Source of the DNA: Ruminococcaceae bacterium UBA5396
Lineage (GTDB): Bacteria; Bacillota; Clostridia; Oscillospirales; Acutalibacteraceae
Direction of reading: 5' to 3'
Assembly: GCA_002410715.1 (NCBI GenBank)
Contig: DHOG01000104.1
Span: 61,876 to 73,476 of the forward strand
DNA length: 11,601 nt
In this document: piece after piece, positions 5,001 through 11,601 of the stretch
How the letters are laid out: each line of letters opens with the position of its first letter
Position numbering within the stretch: the stretch's first letter is position 1
Translations under genes and position numbers: made by a program
The notes under the pieces: generated by a model
Told to the model about the DNA's origin: nothing
The model's database searches: none
Seen by the model: the letters and a program-made list of their open reading frames with translations, nothing else

Positions 5001-6380
5001 TTACACATTTTTTACGACTATAATCCTGTCATATCCGCTTATTTTTAGATTTTCAGCAATTTCAGCGCTGATTCTCTCTCCCGGAACCACCGCCGCAATT
5101 CCCGGAGGGCAAGGGCAACAGGCACAAGCAGCAACTCTTCCGACGGACCGCTCGGCTTTAACCGTTTCACTGGGAGCCAACAATGCTTCCCTCGGTGATA
5201 ATATCCGCTCCGGGAACAACCCATTCGGATATTGATAATTATAAGCATTGGAATTCTCTTTTTTGCTCAAAAAATATCCGCGGCGTTGCCGGGCAGGCAG
5301 TTTTTTTATTGCGTCGCCAAGCCGCCCAAGCTCCTCCGGCGTATTAAACGGGGTAATGATAAACACCACGTACCGCGCATCGGCATACTCAGGCTCACAG
5401 CCGTGGTCACGGAAATGCGCCGCCGCAGAAATGCCATCAATTCCGATCACCGATGTGTCCAGCGTAAGTCGGGTGGGATCGCGGTTTTGACCCCCCGCCG
5501 CGGTGCCGATTCCGGCATGCCTTGCTGCTTCTGCAAGTTCTAAAACAGCCTCGGCTTTTATCCTATATGCCTGTACTCCGGCTCGCTGCCACCAGTCCCG
5601 CGCCAGATCCAGAGATGCCAACACCTGAAAGGAGGGCGAGGTTGAACCGAACACCCCCATTGCCGATTTGGCTGCCCGTCTGTCAATACCGCAATCATTT
5701 CCTGACCTGCCGATATGCAGCATGGCACCTCCGGTCAGCACCGGAAGTGTTTTATGTGCCGAGTCAGCCGTCATATCCGCCCCCAAACTCAGCGGGTGGA
5801 GCCCAAACGCCCCGAGATGACTTCCGTGGGCATTATCAACCAGCAGCGGCACTCCGGCTTTTTGGCATCGCTGGGATATGGTTTTGATGTCGGCAAGATT
5901 TCCGTAATAGTCGGGGCTGGTGATGTAAACGGCTTTTATATCAGGCTGTTTCAAAGCCTGCTCAATATCTTCTGCCTCAAGCTGCCCATTTGCCCCTGAC
6001 GGCCACGCCCAAACAGGATCAATTCCCACAAGTGCCGCGGCGTGAACCGCGCTCCTATGGGAATTCCTGGCAAAAACCACCCGTCCGCCCCCTGCCCCAA
6101 GCATTAGCATGGTGTGAATACATAGAGTGCAGCCTCCGGCGCTGAAGAGTGTCATGGAGGCGCCGAATGCGTCCGCGGCGAGTCTCTCTGCCTGCTCAAT
6201 CATATCGCCTCCGTCATACAGGCTGGCAGTGTCGGGAAGCTCGGTTATATCATATACAAGCGATTGTATGTCGGTCAAAAATCCGGCACGGCCCTTGTGA
6301 CCGGGGGTATGAAATGACGCCCGCCCCATTGACGTATAACCCATTATCATGTCATAAAGAGGAACCCCTGAAACAGGCAT
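5001..6380 (-). CDS. PLP-dependent Orn/Lys/Arg decarboxylase-family protein, YaaO-like
   Basis: This is a fold-type I, PLP-dependent enzyme of the Orn/Lys/Arg decarboxylase family; the substrate cannot be told from sequence. Visible motifs are FHTPGHKG (23-30), LFSAGGCT (78-85), NSHRS (106-110), VDNAHGSHLG (181-190, with D182 and H185 at the cofactor ring) and SAHKT (207-211), with K210 the Schiff-base lysine. The C-terminal PPG and VPGE motifs are kept, but the segment before them reads CACCPC (C419, C421, C422, C424), where family members usually have aromatic and aliphatic residues. The 459-residue length is near the roughly 480 usual for YaaO. The ATG follows AAAAAGGAGA at 7 nt. A good promoter lies upstream. 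Position upstream of darA matches Bacillus except that tmk is absent. Alternatives are arginine, lysine or ornithine decarboxylase. Confidence 0.88.
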   Translation of the reverse strand: MPVSGVPLYDMIMGYTSMGRASFHTPGHKGRAGFLTDIQSLVYDITELPDTASLYDGGDMIEQAERLAADAFGASMTLFSAGGCTLCIHTMLMLGAGGGRVVFARNSHRSAVHAAALVGIDPVWAWPSGANGQLEAEDIEQALKQPDIKAVYITSPDYYGNLADIKTISQRCQKAGVPLLVDNAHGSHLGAFGLHPLSLGADMTADSAHKTLPVLTGGAMLHIGRSGNDCGIDRRAAKSAMGVFGSTSPSFQVLASLDLARDWWQRAGVQAYRIKAEAVLELAEAARHAGIGTAAGGQNRDPTRLTLDTSVIGIDGISAAAHFRDHGCEPEYADARYVVFIITPFNTPEELGRLGDAIKKLPARQRRGYFLSKKENSNAYNYQYPNGLFPERILSPREALLAPSETVKAERSVGRVAACACCPCPPGIAAVVPGERISAEIAENLKISGYDRIIVVKNV

Positions 6381-6419
6381 GATACAGTCTCCTTTTTAGT
6401 CTTTTTATATCGTGGTACT

Positions 6420-6448
6420 ATTATATTGTTTTATATATCGCTTGTCCA
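6420..6448 (-). promoter_or_regulatory. Sigma-A promoter of the yaaO-like gene
   Basis: On the minus strand TGGACA (6448-6443) and TATAAT (6425-6420) are separated by exactly 17 bp. The predicted start near 6413 leaves a leader of about 33 nt ending in the AAAAAGGAGA ribosome binding site. The promoter separates this gene from the liv operon. Confidence 0.75.
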
Positions 6449-6498
6449 GCACAGGAAGTGTGTAAACATAGGTGAAAAAGCCACCAAGCTGTTTGCAG

Positions 6499-6551
6499 GG
6501 GCGGATTCAATATCCGCCCGCATAATAGAGTATTCCCGTACGGATATTGAA
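6499..6551. repeat. Palindromic intergenic repeat with alternative pairings
   Basis: An 8-bp perfect hairpin (6499-6506 with 6512-6519, 5-nt loop) shares bases with a second, 11-bp inverted repeat (ttcaatatccg 6506-6516 with cggatattgaa 6541-6551). Only one of the two folds can form at a time. From memory, similar GGGCGGAT...ATCCGCCC palindromes are frequent between genes in gut Clostridia; this is recollection, not a search result. It lies between the liv terminator and the yaaO promoter and has no coding potential. Confidence 0.7.
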
Positions 6552-6585
6552 CGGAGGGATAAGCCCCAACGATATTGGAAAACAA

Positions 6586-6615
6586 CAGGGCACTTTCCCC
6601 AAGGAAAGTGCCCTG
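6586..6615 (-). terminator. Intrinsic terminator of the liv operon
   Basis: A perfect 13-bp stem (6586-6598 with 6603-6615) closes on a 4-nt loop 32 bp after the livF stop. On the minus strand it is followed by TTGTTTTCC, a short T-rich tail. Confidence 0.88.
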
Positions 6616-6647
6616 ATAAATTATTCTCGGATTATCAGCGGTGCAAA

Positions 6648-7370
6648 TCAAGCGCCAAGATATGCGCGGCGCACCTGTTCATTATCAAGAAGCTCGGATG
6701 ATTTACCTTTGAGGATGATACTGCCCGTTTCAAGCACATAGGCACGATTTGAGATGGATAATGCCATTTTAGCGTTCTGCTCCACCAGCAGAATGGTGGT
6801 GCCGCTCTCATTCACCTCGCGAATGCAGCTGAATATTTCCTGTACAAGAATGGGAGACAGCCCCATCGACGGCTCATCAAGAAGCATCATCTTGGGCCGT
6901 GACATAAGCGCCCGCCCGATTGCCAGCATCTGCTGTTCGCCGCCCGAAAGGGTGCCTGCCTGCTGGCGGCGGCGTTCTTTCAGTCTGGGAAAGCGTTTAA
7001 ACACCAGCTCCAGATCCCGGTCAACCTCACGGCTTTGAGTTGCGGGACGAATATATGCACCCATTTGCAGATTTTCCTGAACAGTCAGATTGGAAAACAC
7101 CCGCCGACCTTCAGGCACCTGTGCCAGACCCAGCCGAACAATCCTGTGGGGCTCCATCTTTTCAATGCTTTCTCCCATAAAGGTGATATCACCTGTTTTA
7201 GAACGGAGTAGCCCTGAAACGGTGTGCATGGCGGTGGTCTTGCCGGCTCCGTTTGCGCCGATCAGCGAAACGATTTCTCCTTCCTCGACATGAAAGGACA
7301 GTCCTTTCAGCGCATGAATGGCACCGTAATATACATTAATATCATTTACGCTCAGCATAAAAGAGTTCAT
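6648..7370 (-). CDS. livF: Branched-chain amino acid ABC transporter ATPase LivF
   Basis: One of the two ATPases that power the Liv-type importer at the inner face of the membrane. Walker A GANGAGKT is at residues 38-45, the ABC signature LSGGEQQ at 141-147 and Walker B MMLLDEP at 161-167. VEQN at 196-199 replaces the usual EH of the H-loop, which is typical of LivF and separates it from LivG. The 240 residues fit the family. The start is uncertain. The first ATG lies directly behind GGAAAGGA with almost no spacing, and an ATG four codons later (7358) would begin MLSVNDINVYYG, the usual LivF N-terminus. It is the last gene of the operon, 11 bp after livG and followed by a strong terminator. 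Confidence 0.95.
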   Translation of the reverse strand: MNSFMLSVNDINVYYGAIHALKGLSFHVEEGEIVSLIGANGAGKTTAMHTVSGLLRSKTGDITFMGESIEKMEPHRIVRLGLAQVPEGRRVFSNLTVQENLQMGAYIRPATQSREVDRDLELVFKRFPRLKERRRQQAGTLSGGEQQMLAIGRALMSRPKMMLLDEPSMGLSPILVQEIFSCIREVNESGTTILLVEQNAKMALSISNRAYVLETGSIILKGKSSELLDNEQVRRAYLGA

Positions 7371-7381
7371 TCCTTTCCGGC

Positions 7382-8140
7382 TCAGCTACCCAGATAGGCG
7401 GCAATAACCTTGTCATTGTTCCGGATTTCTTCAGGGGTACCCTCGGCAATCAAATTACCGTAATCCAGCACATACAGCCGCTCACACACATTCATAACAA
7501 GGCTCATATCATGCTCGATCAAAAGAATCGCAACATTAAAGCGATCACGGATACTGCGGATAACCTCCATGAGATCATGGGTTTCGGTGGGGTTCATCCC
7601 GGCAGCCGGTTCGTCCAGAAGCAGTAGCTTGGGTTTAGATGCAAGCGCGCGCAGTATCTCCAGCTTTCTTTGTTGACCGTATGGAAGGTTTGCCGACATC
7701 TGGTCAGCCAAATCCTCCATGTCGAAGATTGCAAGCAGTTCCCTTGCCTTCCTGTCGATGGCGCGCTCCTCTTTCCAGTAGGAAGGAAGACGGAGCATAC
7801 CGGACACAACATTGTATTTCATGTTTTGGTTCATGGCAAGTTTAATATTATCCGCAACCGTCATGTGTTTGAACAGCCGAATATTCTGGAAGGTTCTGGC
7901 AACACCGGTTCGATTAATCTGAAACGGCTTCTTGCCGAGGATACTCTGACCTTCAAGCCGAATGGCGCCGCCGCTTGGCGCATAAACGCCGGTAAGAAGA
8001 TTGAAAACCGTTGTCTTGCCTGCCCCGTTAGGGCCGATCAAGCCGACAATCTCCTTTGCATCTACCGCAAGATGCAGGTCATTCAATGCCTGCAATCCGC
8101 CGAATACAATCCCCAAATCCTTGGTTTCCAACAGGTGCAT
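7382..8140 (-). CDS. livG: Branched-chain amino acid ABC transporter ATPase LivG
   Basis: Partner ATPase of LivF in the Liv importer. Walker A GPNGAGKT is at residues 36-43, the degenerate ABC signature LPYGQQR typical of LivG at 152-158, Walker B LLLLDEP at 172-178 and the H-loop histidine H210 in IEHD. The LivG-specific segment GVARTFQNIRLF lies at 79-90, with the Q-loop glutamine Q85. The 252 residues are normal. Its ATG shares one base with the livM stop (TAATG), which suggests translational coupling and equal production. Confidence 0.96.
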   Translation of the reverse strand: MHLLETKDLGIVFGGLQALNDLHLAVDAKEIVGLIGPNGAGKTTVFNLLTGVYAPSGGAIRLEGQSILGKKPFQINRTGVARTFQNIRLFKHMTVADNIKLAMNQNMKYNVVSGMLRLPSYWKEERAIDRKARELLAIFDMEDLADQMSANLPYGQQRKLEILRALASKPKLLLLDEPAAGMNPTETHDLMEVIRSIRDRFNVAILLIEHDMSLVMNVCERLYVLDYGNLIAEGTPEEIRNNDKVIAAYLGS

Positions 8141-9165
8141 TACTCAGCACCTCCTGTCTCACTGTGTGGCTTTCTGTTCGCAATCCTACGATACAGCTTT
8201 CCCGCCAGTTTTGGAATCGAAATCTCATACCGTCCCAGCAGCCCCGAGGGCTTGAACAGCATGACTAAGATCAGAATGGTGGCATATAGAATCATGCGAT
8301 ACTCTGAAAAATCACGCAATCTTTCTGACAGCAAGGTGAGAACGGTTGCCGAAATCACCGAACCCGTAATGGATCCCATGCCGCCCAAAACAACCATGAT
8401 TAATATTTCAACCGAGCGGTTAAAGTCAAATTTTGACGGGTCAATCATTCCGTAATGATGGGCATAGATGCCGCCCGCCACACCTGCAATAAATGCAGCA
8501 AAAACAAAAGCAAATAATTTATAATAGGTGGTGTTGATTCCCATGGACTCGGACGCAATCTCATCCTCACGAATGGAGATGACAGCTCTCCCGTGACGGG
8601 AACGCCCAAAGGTGAACATCAATATTACTACAACTATGGCAATTACATAAGCATATATAAACATAGGGCTGGGATTTCTGCGGCTGCTTAACGACTCCAT
8701 TCCGCTTAACCCCATTGCGCCATTGGTTATTTTCAGATTGTTGGCGACAACACGTATGATCTCCCCGAAGCCCAGCGTGATAATCGCAAGATAATCGCCT
8801 CTCAGACGCAGAGCCGGCAAACCGATTACCACACCGAACATAGCAGCAACGATACCCGACAGCAGCAAACCAATCGGGAATGCAATGGCAAGCGGCAACC
8901 CGCTGTGCAAGGTGAATAAGGAAGCGGCATAAGCACCCACCAGCATAAAGCCGGCATGTCCAAGAACAAGCTGTCCCAAAATTCCGGTCACTAGATTCAA
9001 GCTTGCTGCAAGGGTTACGTTAATACAAATCAGTATAATGATTCCGGTGTCAGACCAGCTAATTGTTTTTGTATTGATTGAAATAAGCAAGACAAAAAAG
9101 AGAAGTGTACCCAGCATAAAGTTGACCATATAATAAATGCCGGTTTTCTTTTTTAAAAACCCCAT
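8140..9165 (-). CDS. livM: Branched-chain amino acid ABC transporter permease LivM
   Basis: Integral membrane permease of the Liv importer, forming the channel together with LivH. The 341 residues contain about eight to ten hydrophobic segments. The family motif ALRLRGDYLAIITLGFGE lies at residues 118-135, the cytoplasmic coupling loop GRAVISIREDEIASESMGIN at 192-211 and GGMGSITG at 261-268. The charged C-terminal tail is cytoplasmic by family analogy. The start overlaps the livH stop by one base, and an AAAGGAGAAG ribosome binding site lies inside the end of livH. Confidence 0.95.
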   Translation of the reverse strand: MGFLKKKTGIYYMVNFMLGTLLFFVLLISINTKTISWSDTGIIILICINVTLAASLNLVTGILGQLVLGHAGFMLVGAYAASLFTLHSGLPLAIAFPIGLLLSGIVAAMFGVVIGLPALRLRGDYLAIITLGFGEIIRVVANNLKITNGAMGLSGMESLSSRRNPSPMFIYAYVIAIVVVILMFTFGRSRHGRAVISIREDEIASESMGINTTYYKLFAFVFAAFIAGVAGGIYAHHYGMIDPSKFDFNRSVEILIMVVLGGMGSITGSVISATVLTLLSERLRDFSEYRMILYATILILVMLFKPSGLLGRYEISIPKLAGKLYRRIANRKPHSETGGAE

Positions 9166-10046
9166 TATACCTTCTCCTTTCTGTTTTTACCCATCAAACC
9201 GGAAGGCTTGACCAGCAGCATCAGGATGAGAATACCAAATACAACCGCATCGGTCAGGGTGGTGCTGATATATGCCTTTGTCAGGCTTTCGGCTACCCCC
9301 AGAATATAACCGCCCAGCATCGCCCCCGGAATGGAGCCGATGCCCCCAAGCACCGCAGCGATAAAGGCCTTTATACCCAGGAGATTTCCCATGTCGGGTT
9401 TGATCTGGGGATAGGTGTTAGAGTATAGTACCGCGCCGACGGCAGCCAAGGCAGAGCCGATGGCAAACGTCATCAGGACAACTTTGTTGGTGTTGATGCC
9501 CATCAGCTTTGCGGCACCGGCATCCTCAGAGGTTGCCTGCATTGCTTTACCAATCTTGCTTTTATCCACAAGAAGCTGCAGACCCATCATCATCAAAACC
9601 GAAACAACGATATTGATAACAGTGGAAGAAGCCAATTCAAGACTCCCGAGCTTGATCAGTTCCGCCGGAAAAATGGTAGGCATCGATTTGGGATCAGAAC
9701 CGAAAATCAGCATAAAAAGGTTTTGCAGGAATATGCTGACACCAAGAGCGGTGATGAGCAACGAAATGCGGGCAGCATTATGTATAAGGAGGCGATGATA
9801 TGCCACCCGCTCAATGAGCATACCTGCGAGGGCACATACAATAATAGAAACCGGAATCGCGACCCAAACCGGCAGCCCGTATATTACCATTACAAGATAA
9901 ACCGAATATCCTCCCACCATGATAATATCGCCATGGGCGAAATTTATCAATTGGACGATACCATAAACCATGCTGTAGCCCAGGGCTACCAGCGCATAAA
10001 TGCTGCCCAGCCCCAAACCGTTAATCACCTGTGTTATAAAATCCAT
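9165..10046 (-). CDS. livH: Branched-chain amino acid ABC transporter permease LivH
   Basis: Second membrane permease of the Liv importer. In 293 residues it shows the family N-terminal motif GSIYALVALGYSMVYG (14-29) followed by NFAHGD (35-40), the coupling loop GKAMQATSEDAGAAKLMGIN (166-185) and LGGIGSIPGA (233-242), and ends in KPSGLMG. It is almost wholly hydrophobic, with about eight predicted membrane segments. The ATG has an AGAAGGTG site at a 5-nt distance. It is separated from livK by 158 bp containing a strong stem-loop, so it probably depends on read-through from the livK promoter. I saw no convincing promoter of its own. Confidence 0.95.
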   Translation of the reverse strand: MDFITQVINGLGLGSIYALVALGYSMVYGIVQLINFAHGDIIMVGGYSVYLVMVIYGLPVWVAIPVSIIVCALAGMLIERVAYHRLLIHNAARISLLITALGVSIFLQNLFMLIFGSDPKSMPTIFPAELIKLGSLELASSTVINIVVSVLMMMGLQLLVDKSKIGKAMQATSEDAGAAKLMGINTNKVVLMTFAIGSALAAVGAVLYSNTYPQIKPDMGNLLGIKAFIAAVLGGIGSIPGAMLGGYILGVAESLTKAYISTTLTDAVVFGILILMLLVKPSGLMGKNRKEKV

Positions 10047-10122
10047 GGCCGCACCTTCTTACTCCCCTGTTAATTGAAACAATAATTACGATCTCAATCC
10101 ATCACAAAAAAACTATTAACAC

Positions 10123-10160
10123 CGGAAAAGAGGGTGAACGCCAAGTCACCCTCTTTTCCG
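10123..10160 (-). terminator. Intercistronic stem-loop between livK and livH
   Basis: A perfect 15-bp stem (10123-10137 with 10146-10160) has an 8-nt loop. On the minus strand a 7-T run follows, but only after about 10 bases, so termination is probably partial. A second 6-bp hairpin (10175-10180 with 10184-10189) lies just before it. Such structures commonly raise binding-protein mRNA above permease mRNA, by leaky termination or by protecting the 3' end of livK. Confidence 0.75.
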
Positions 10161-10204
10161 ATTCTTTCGTTACTGCGTTTAGGAAACGCTTGTATGTCGG
10201 TTCT

Positions 10205-11380
10205 TTAGCTCATTGAATAATTTTCAACAACCTTATATTTGCCACCGTCAAAGGATGTTATGATTGCCTGACGAACAGGGTTGCGGTTTTCATCAAATGT
10301 TGTAGTACCTGTCAAGCCCTCATGATTTGTTTGTTTCAGTGCCTCAATAATGGCATCTGAATCGGTTGAGCCGGCTGCTTCAATTGCTTTTGCAAGAATA
10401 TGCATGGTGTCATAGCCAAGAACCGCAAACATGTTTGCCTCTGCGTCATAAGCATCCTTGTACTTGGTCAGAAAAGCCTGCAGGGAAGCATCGGTGCTGG
10501 AAGCCGAATACTGACTGCAGAAATACGCATTTGCAAGCGCATCAACATCGGTTTTCGCAATCTGATTCAGAACACCGTCCCACCCGTCTGCACCAAGCAG
10601 TTTGGCGGTGACTCCCTGCTTTTTAGCCTGAGATGCGATTAACGCAACATCGGAATAATAGACAGGAATCATAATGACATCAGGGTTGTGTTTTTTAATG
10701 TTGGTCAGCTGTGAATTAAAGTCTGTACTGCCTGTTGTATATCCCTCTTTGTTGGTTACAGACATACCCAGTTCTTTTGCCTTGGCATCAAATGCATTTG
10801 CAATGCCGGTTGAATAGGTGTCACCGGTATCATAGATGATGGCAACCTTTGATGCGTTCAGCTTTTCTTTTGCATAGGCTGCCATTAACTCTCCCTGATA
10901 GGGATCAATAAAGCAGGTACGGAAAACATTTTCTCCAACCAGTGTGATGTCCTCTTGGGTACCGGAAGCTGTAATCATAGGCATGTTGTCCAGCTTGGCC
11001 TTCAGTGCTACCGCCTTTGTAGGCTTGGATGTAACGTCACCCAAAAGTGCCACCATGCCAAAATCATCAACCAGTTCATTGTAAGCGTTGACAGCCTCTT
11101 GTGAATCACCCTTTTCATCCAGGCATTTATACTCAATCTGCTTGCCCAGAATGCCGCCCTTTTCATTAATTTCTTTAACCGCTAATAAGACAGCGTTGTT
11201 TACAGCTTTTCCATACTGGGATACACTGCCTGTAAGTGGAGCAAGGCCGCCGATTTTTATGGTTTCCTTAGCTGTATTGCTATCTTCACCGCTAGTTTCT
11301 GGTTTGCCTCCGCACCCCGCCATCAAAACGACAGCAAGCGCAGCTGCAGACAGCAAAGAAAAAATGCGCATCTTTTTCAT
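10205..11380 (-). CDS. livK: Branched-chain amino acid ABC transporter substrate-binding lipoprotein
   Basis: Extracellular binding protein that captures leucine, isoleucine, valine or similar amino acids and delivers them to LivHM. The start chosen is the ATG of MKKMRIF (391 residues), behind a GGAGGGTG site; a longer reading from 11482 would run through the promoter and is rejected. A lipoprotein signal peptide has two lysines at positions 2-3, a hydrophobic core at 6-20 and a lipobox ending in Met-Ala-Gly-Cys with C23 as the lipidated residue. A low-complexity linker follows, then the periplasmic-binding domain (Peripla_BP_6) from about residue 41 (IKIGGLAPLTGSVSQYG) to the end. It is first in the operon. 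Ligand specificity within the branched-chain or amide group cannot be settled from sequence. Confidence 0.95.
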   Translation of the reverse strand: MKKMRIFSLLSAAALAVVLMAGCGGKPETSGEDSNTAKETIKIGGLAPLTGSVSQYGKAVNNAVLLAVKEINEKGGILGKQIEYKCLDEKGDSQEAVNAYNELVDDFGMVALLGDVTSKPTKAVALKAKLDNMPMITASGTQEDITLVGENVFRTCFIDPYQGELMAAYAKEKLNASKVAIIYDTGDTYSTGIANAFDAKAKELGMSVTNKEGYTTGSTDFNSQLTNIKKHNPDVIMIPVYYSDVALIASQAKKQGVTAKLLGADGWDGVLNQIAKTDVDALANAYFCSQYSASSTDASLQAFLTKYKDAYDAEANMFAVLGYDTMHILAKAIEAAGSTDSDAIIEALKQTNHEGLTGTTTFDENRNPVRQAIITSFDGGKYKVVENYSMS

Positions 11381-11393
11381 ATAACACCCTCCA

Positions 11394-11410
11394 AATTTTT
11401 TTCGAAAATT
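11394..11410 (-). promoter_or_regulatory. CodY-box-like palindrome in the livK leader
   Basis: The minus strand reads AATTTTCGAAAAAAATT. Its first 15 bases match 11 of 15 positions of the CodY consensus AATTTTCWGAAAATT, and the core TTTTCGAAAA is a perfect palindrome. It lies between the predicted transcription start and the ribosome binding site, where CodY could act as a roadblock. CodY represses branched-chain amino acid uptake in many Firmicutes. AT-rich leaders give chance matches, so this is tentative. Confidence 0.35.
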
Positions 11411-11420
11411 AATATTAATC

Positions 11421-11449
11421 ATTATACTAGTAGCTGAAAGACAATTCAA
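11421..11449 (-). promoter_or_regulatory. Sigma-A promoter of the liv operon
   Basis: On the minus strand TTGAAT (11449-11444) and TATAAT (11426-11421) are separated by 17 bp. The predicted start near 11413 gives a leader of about 33 nt, too short for a riboswitch or T-box. Upstream, 11450-11601 shows no gene, only a weak 5+2-bp hairpin at 11539-11557. Confidence 0.78.
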
Positions 11450-11601
11450 GTAGAAATCGTTGTAAAAGCATAAATTCTGCAATCATTATTAAAACAACCT
11501 GCAAATTAGCCCTTATTTTCGTGTGTTATACGCCCACTCAACCATCCAAGAGGGTTGGGATTCATTTTTTGTGCATAAATTTCCAGTCAGCAAATTTTTA
11601 A

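Noticed and set aside
7670..8455. 261-codon plus-strand open frame opposite livG and livM
   Set aside because: It lies wholly antisense to two well-matched ABC transporter genes, has no recognisable domain, and long antisense frames are common opposite conserved genes.
11381..11482. 34-residue N-terminal extension of livK
   Set aside because: It would translate through the promoter and leader, and put the lipoprotein signal peptide inside the protein. The ATG at 11380 has a good ribosome binding site.
11539..11570. Hairpin plus T-run resembling a plus-strand terminator
   Set aside because: The stem is only 5 bp, a mismatch and 2 bp, and no plus-strand gene precedes it.
11381..11601. Riboswitch or T-box controlling the liv operon
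   Set aside because: The predicted leader is only about 33 nt and shows no T-box or riboswitch core.

Overview
The window looks like chromosomal DNA from an anaerobic, moderate-GC Firmicute of the class Clostridia, probably a gut Oscillospiraceae/Ruminococcaceae-type organism. The evidence is a Bacillus-like housekeeping gene order, AGGAGG-type ribosome binding sites, sigma-A-type promoters, a clostridial 2[4Fe-4S] ferredoxin, and short palindromic intergenic repeats of the kind I remember from gut Clostridia. The taxon is inferred, not proven. All twelve supported genes lie on the minus strand, so transcription runs from the right end of the window to the left.

Right half (about 11450 down to 6586): a complete branched-chain amino acid (Liv-type) ABC importer in the order binding lipoprotein livK, permeases livH and livM, ATPases livG and livF. 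A sigma-A-type promoter precedes livK, and a CodY-box-like palindrome sits just downstream of it. A 15-bp stem-loop between livK and livH probably lets the binding protein be made in excess over the membrane parts. livH/livM and livM/livG overlap by one base (TAATG), which suggests translational coupling. A 13-bp hairpin terminator follows livF.

Middle (6448 down to 2474): a contracted version of the Bacillus yaaO-tmk-yaaQ-yaaR-holB-yaaT-yabA cluster. Present are a PLP-dependent Orn/Lys/Arg decarboxylase-family protein (yaaO-like), the c-di-AMP-binding PII-like protein DarA (yaaQ), DNA polymerase III delta' (holB) and RicT (yaaT). tmk, yaaR and yabA are absent. Where tmk would be expected there is about 250 bp with a perfect 16-bp inverted repeat, a third copy of the same word and two candidate promoters for darA.

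Left end (2473 down to 1): the gene-free stretch 2066-2473 holds a ferredoxin promoter, one copy of a roughly 80-bp two-hairpin repeat (R2), a separate 42-bp palindromic repeat and a two-stem structure just after ricT. It is followed by a small ferredoxin gene with its own terminator, then trmN6 (yabB) and rsmI (yabC), two RNA methyltransferases. The rsmI stop codon lies inside its own terminator hairpin. A second, inverted copy of the 80-bp repeat (R1) reaches the left window edge, so R1 and R2 flank the ferredoxin-trmN6-rsmI block.

I see no defence system, prophage, transposase, CRISPR array, tRNA or rRNA. The genes are well-known families. The least explained material is intergenic: the R1/R2 repeat family, the palindrome cluster at the darA promoter, and the small ferredoxin beside the Fe-S protein RicT.
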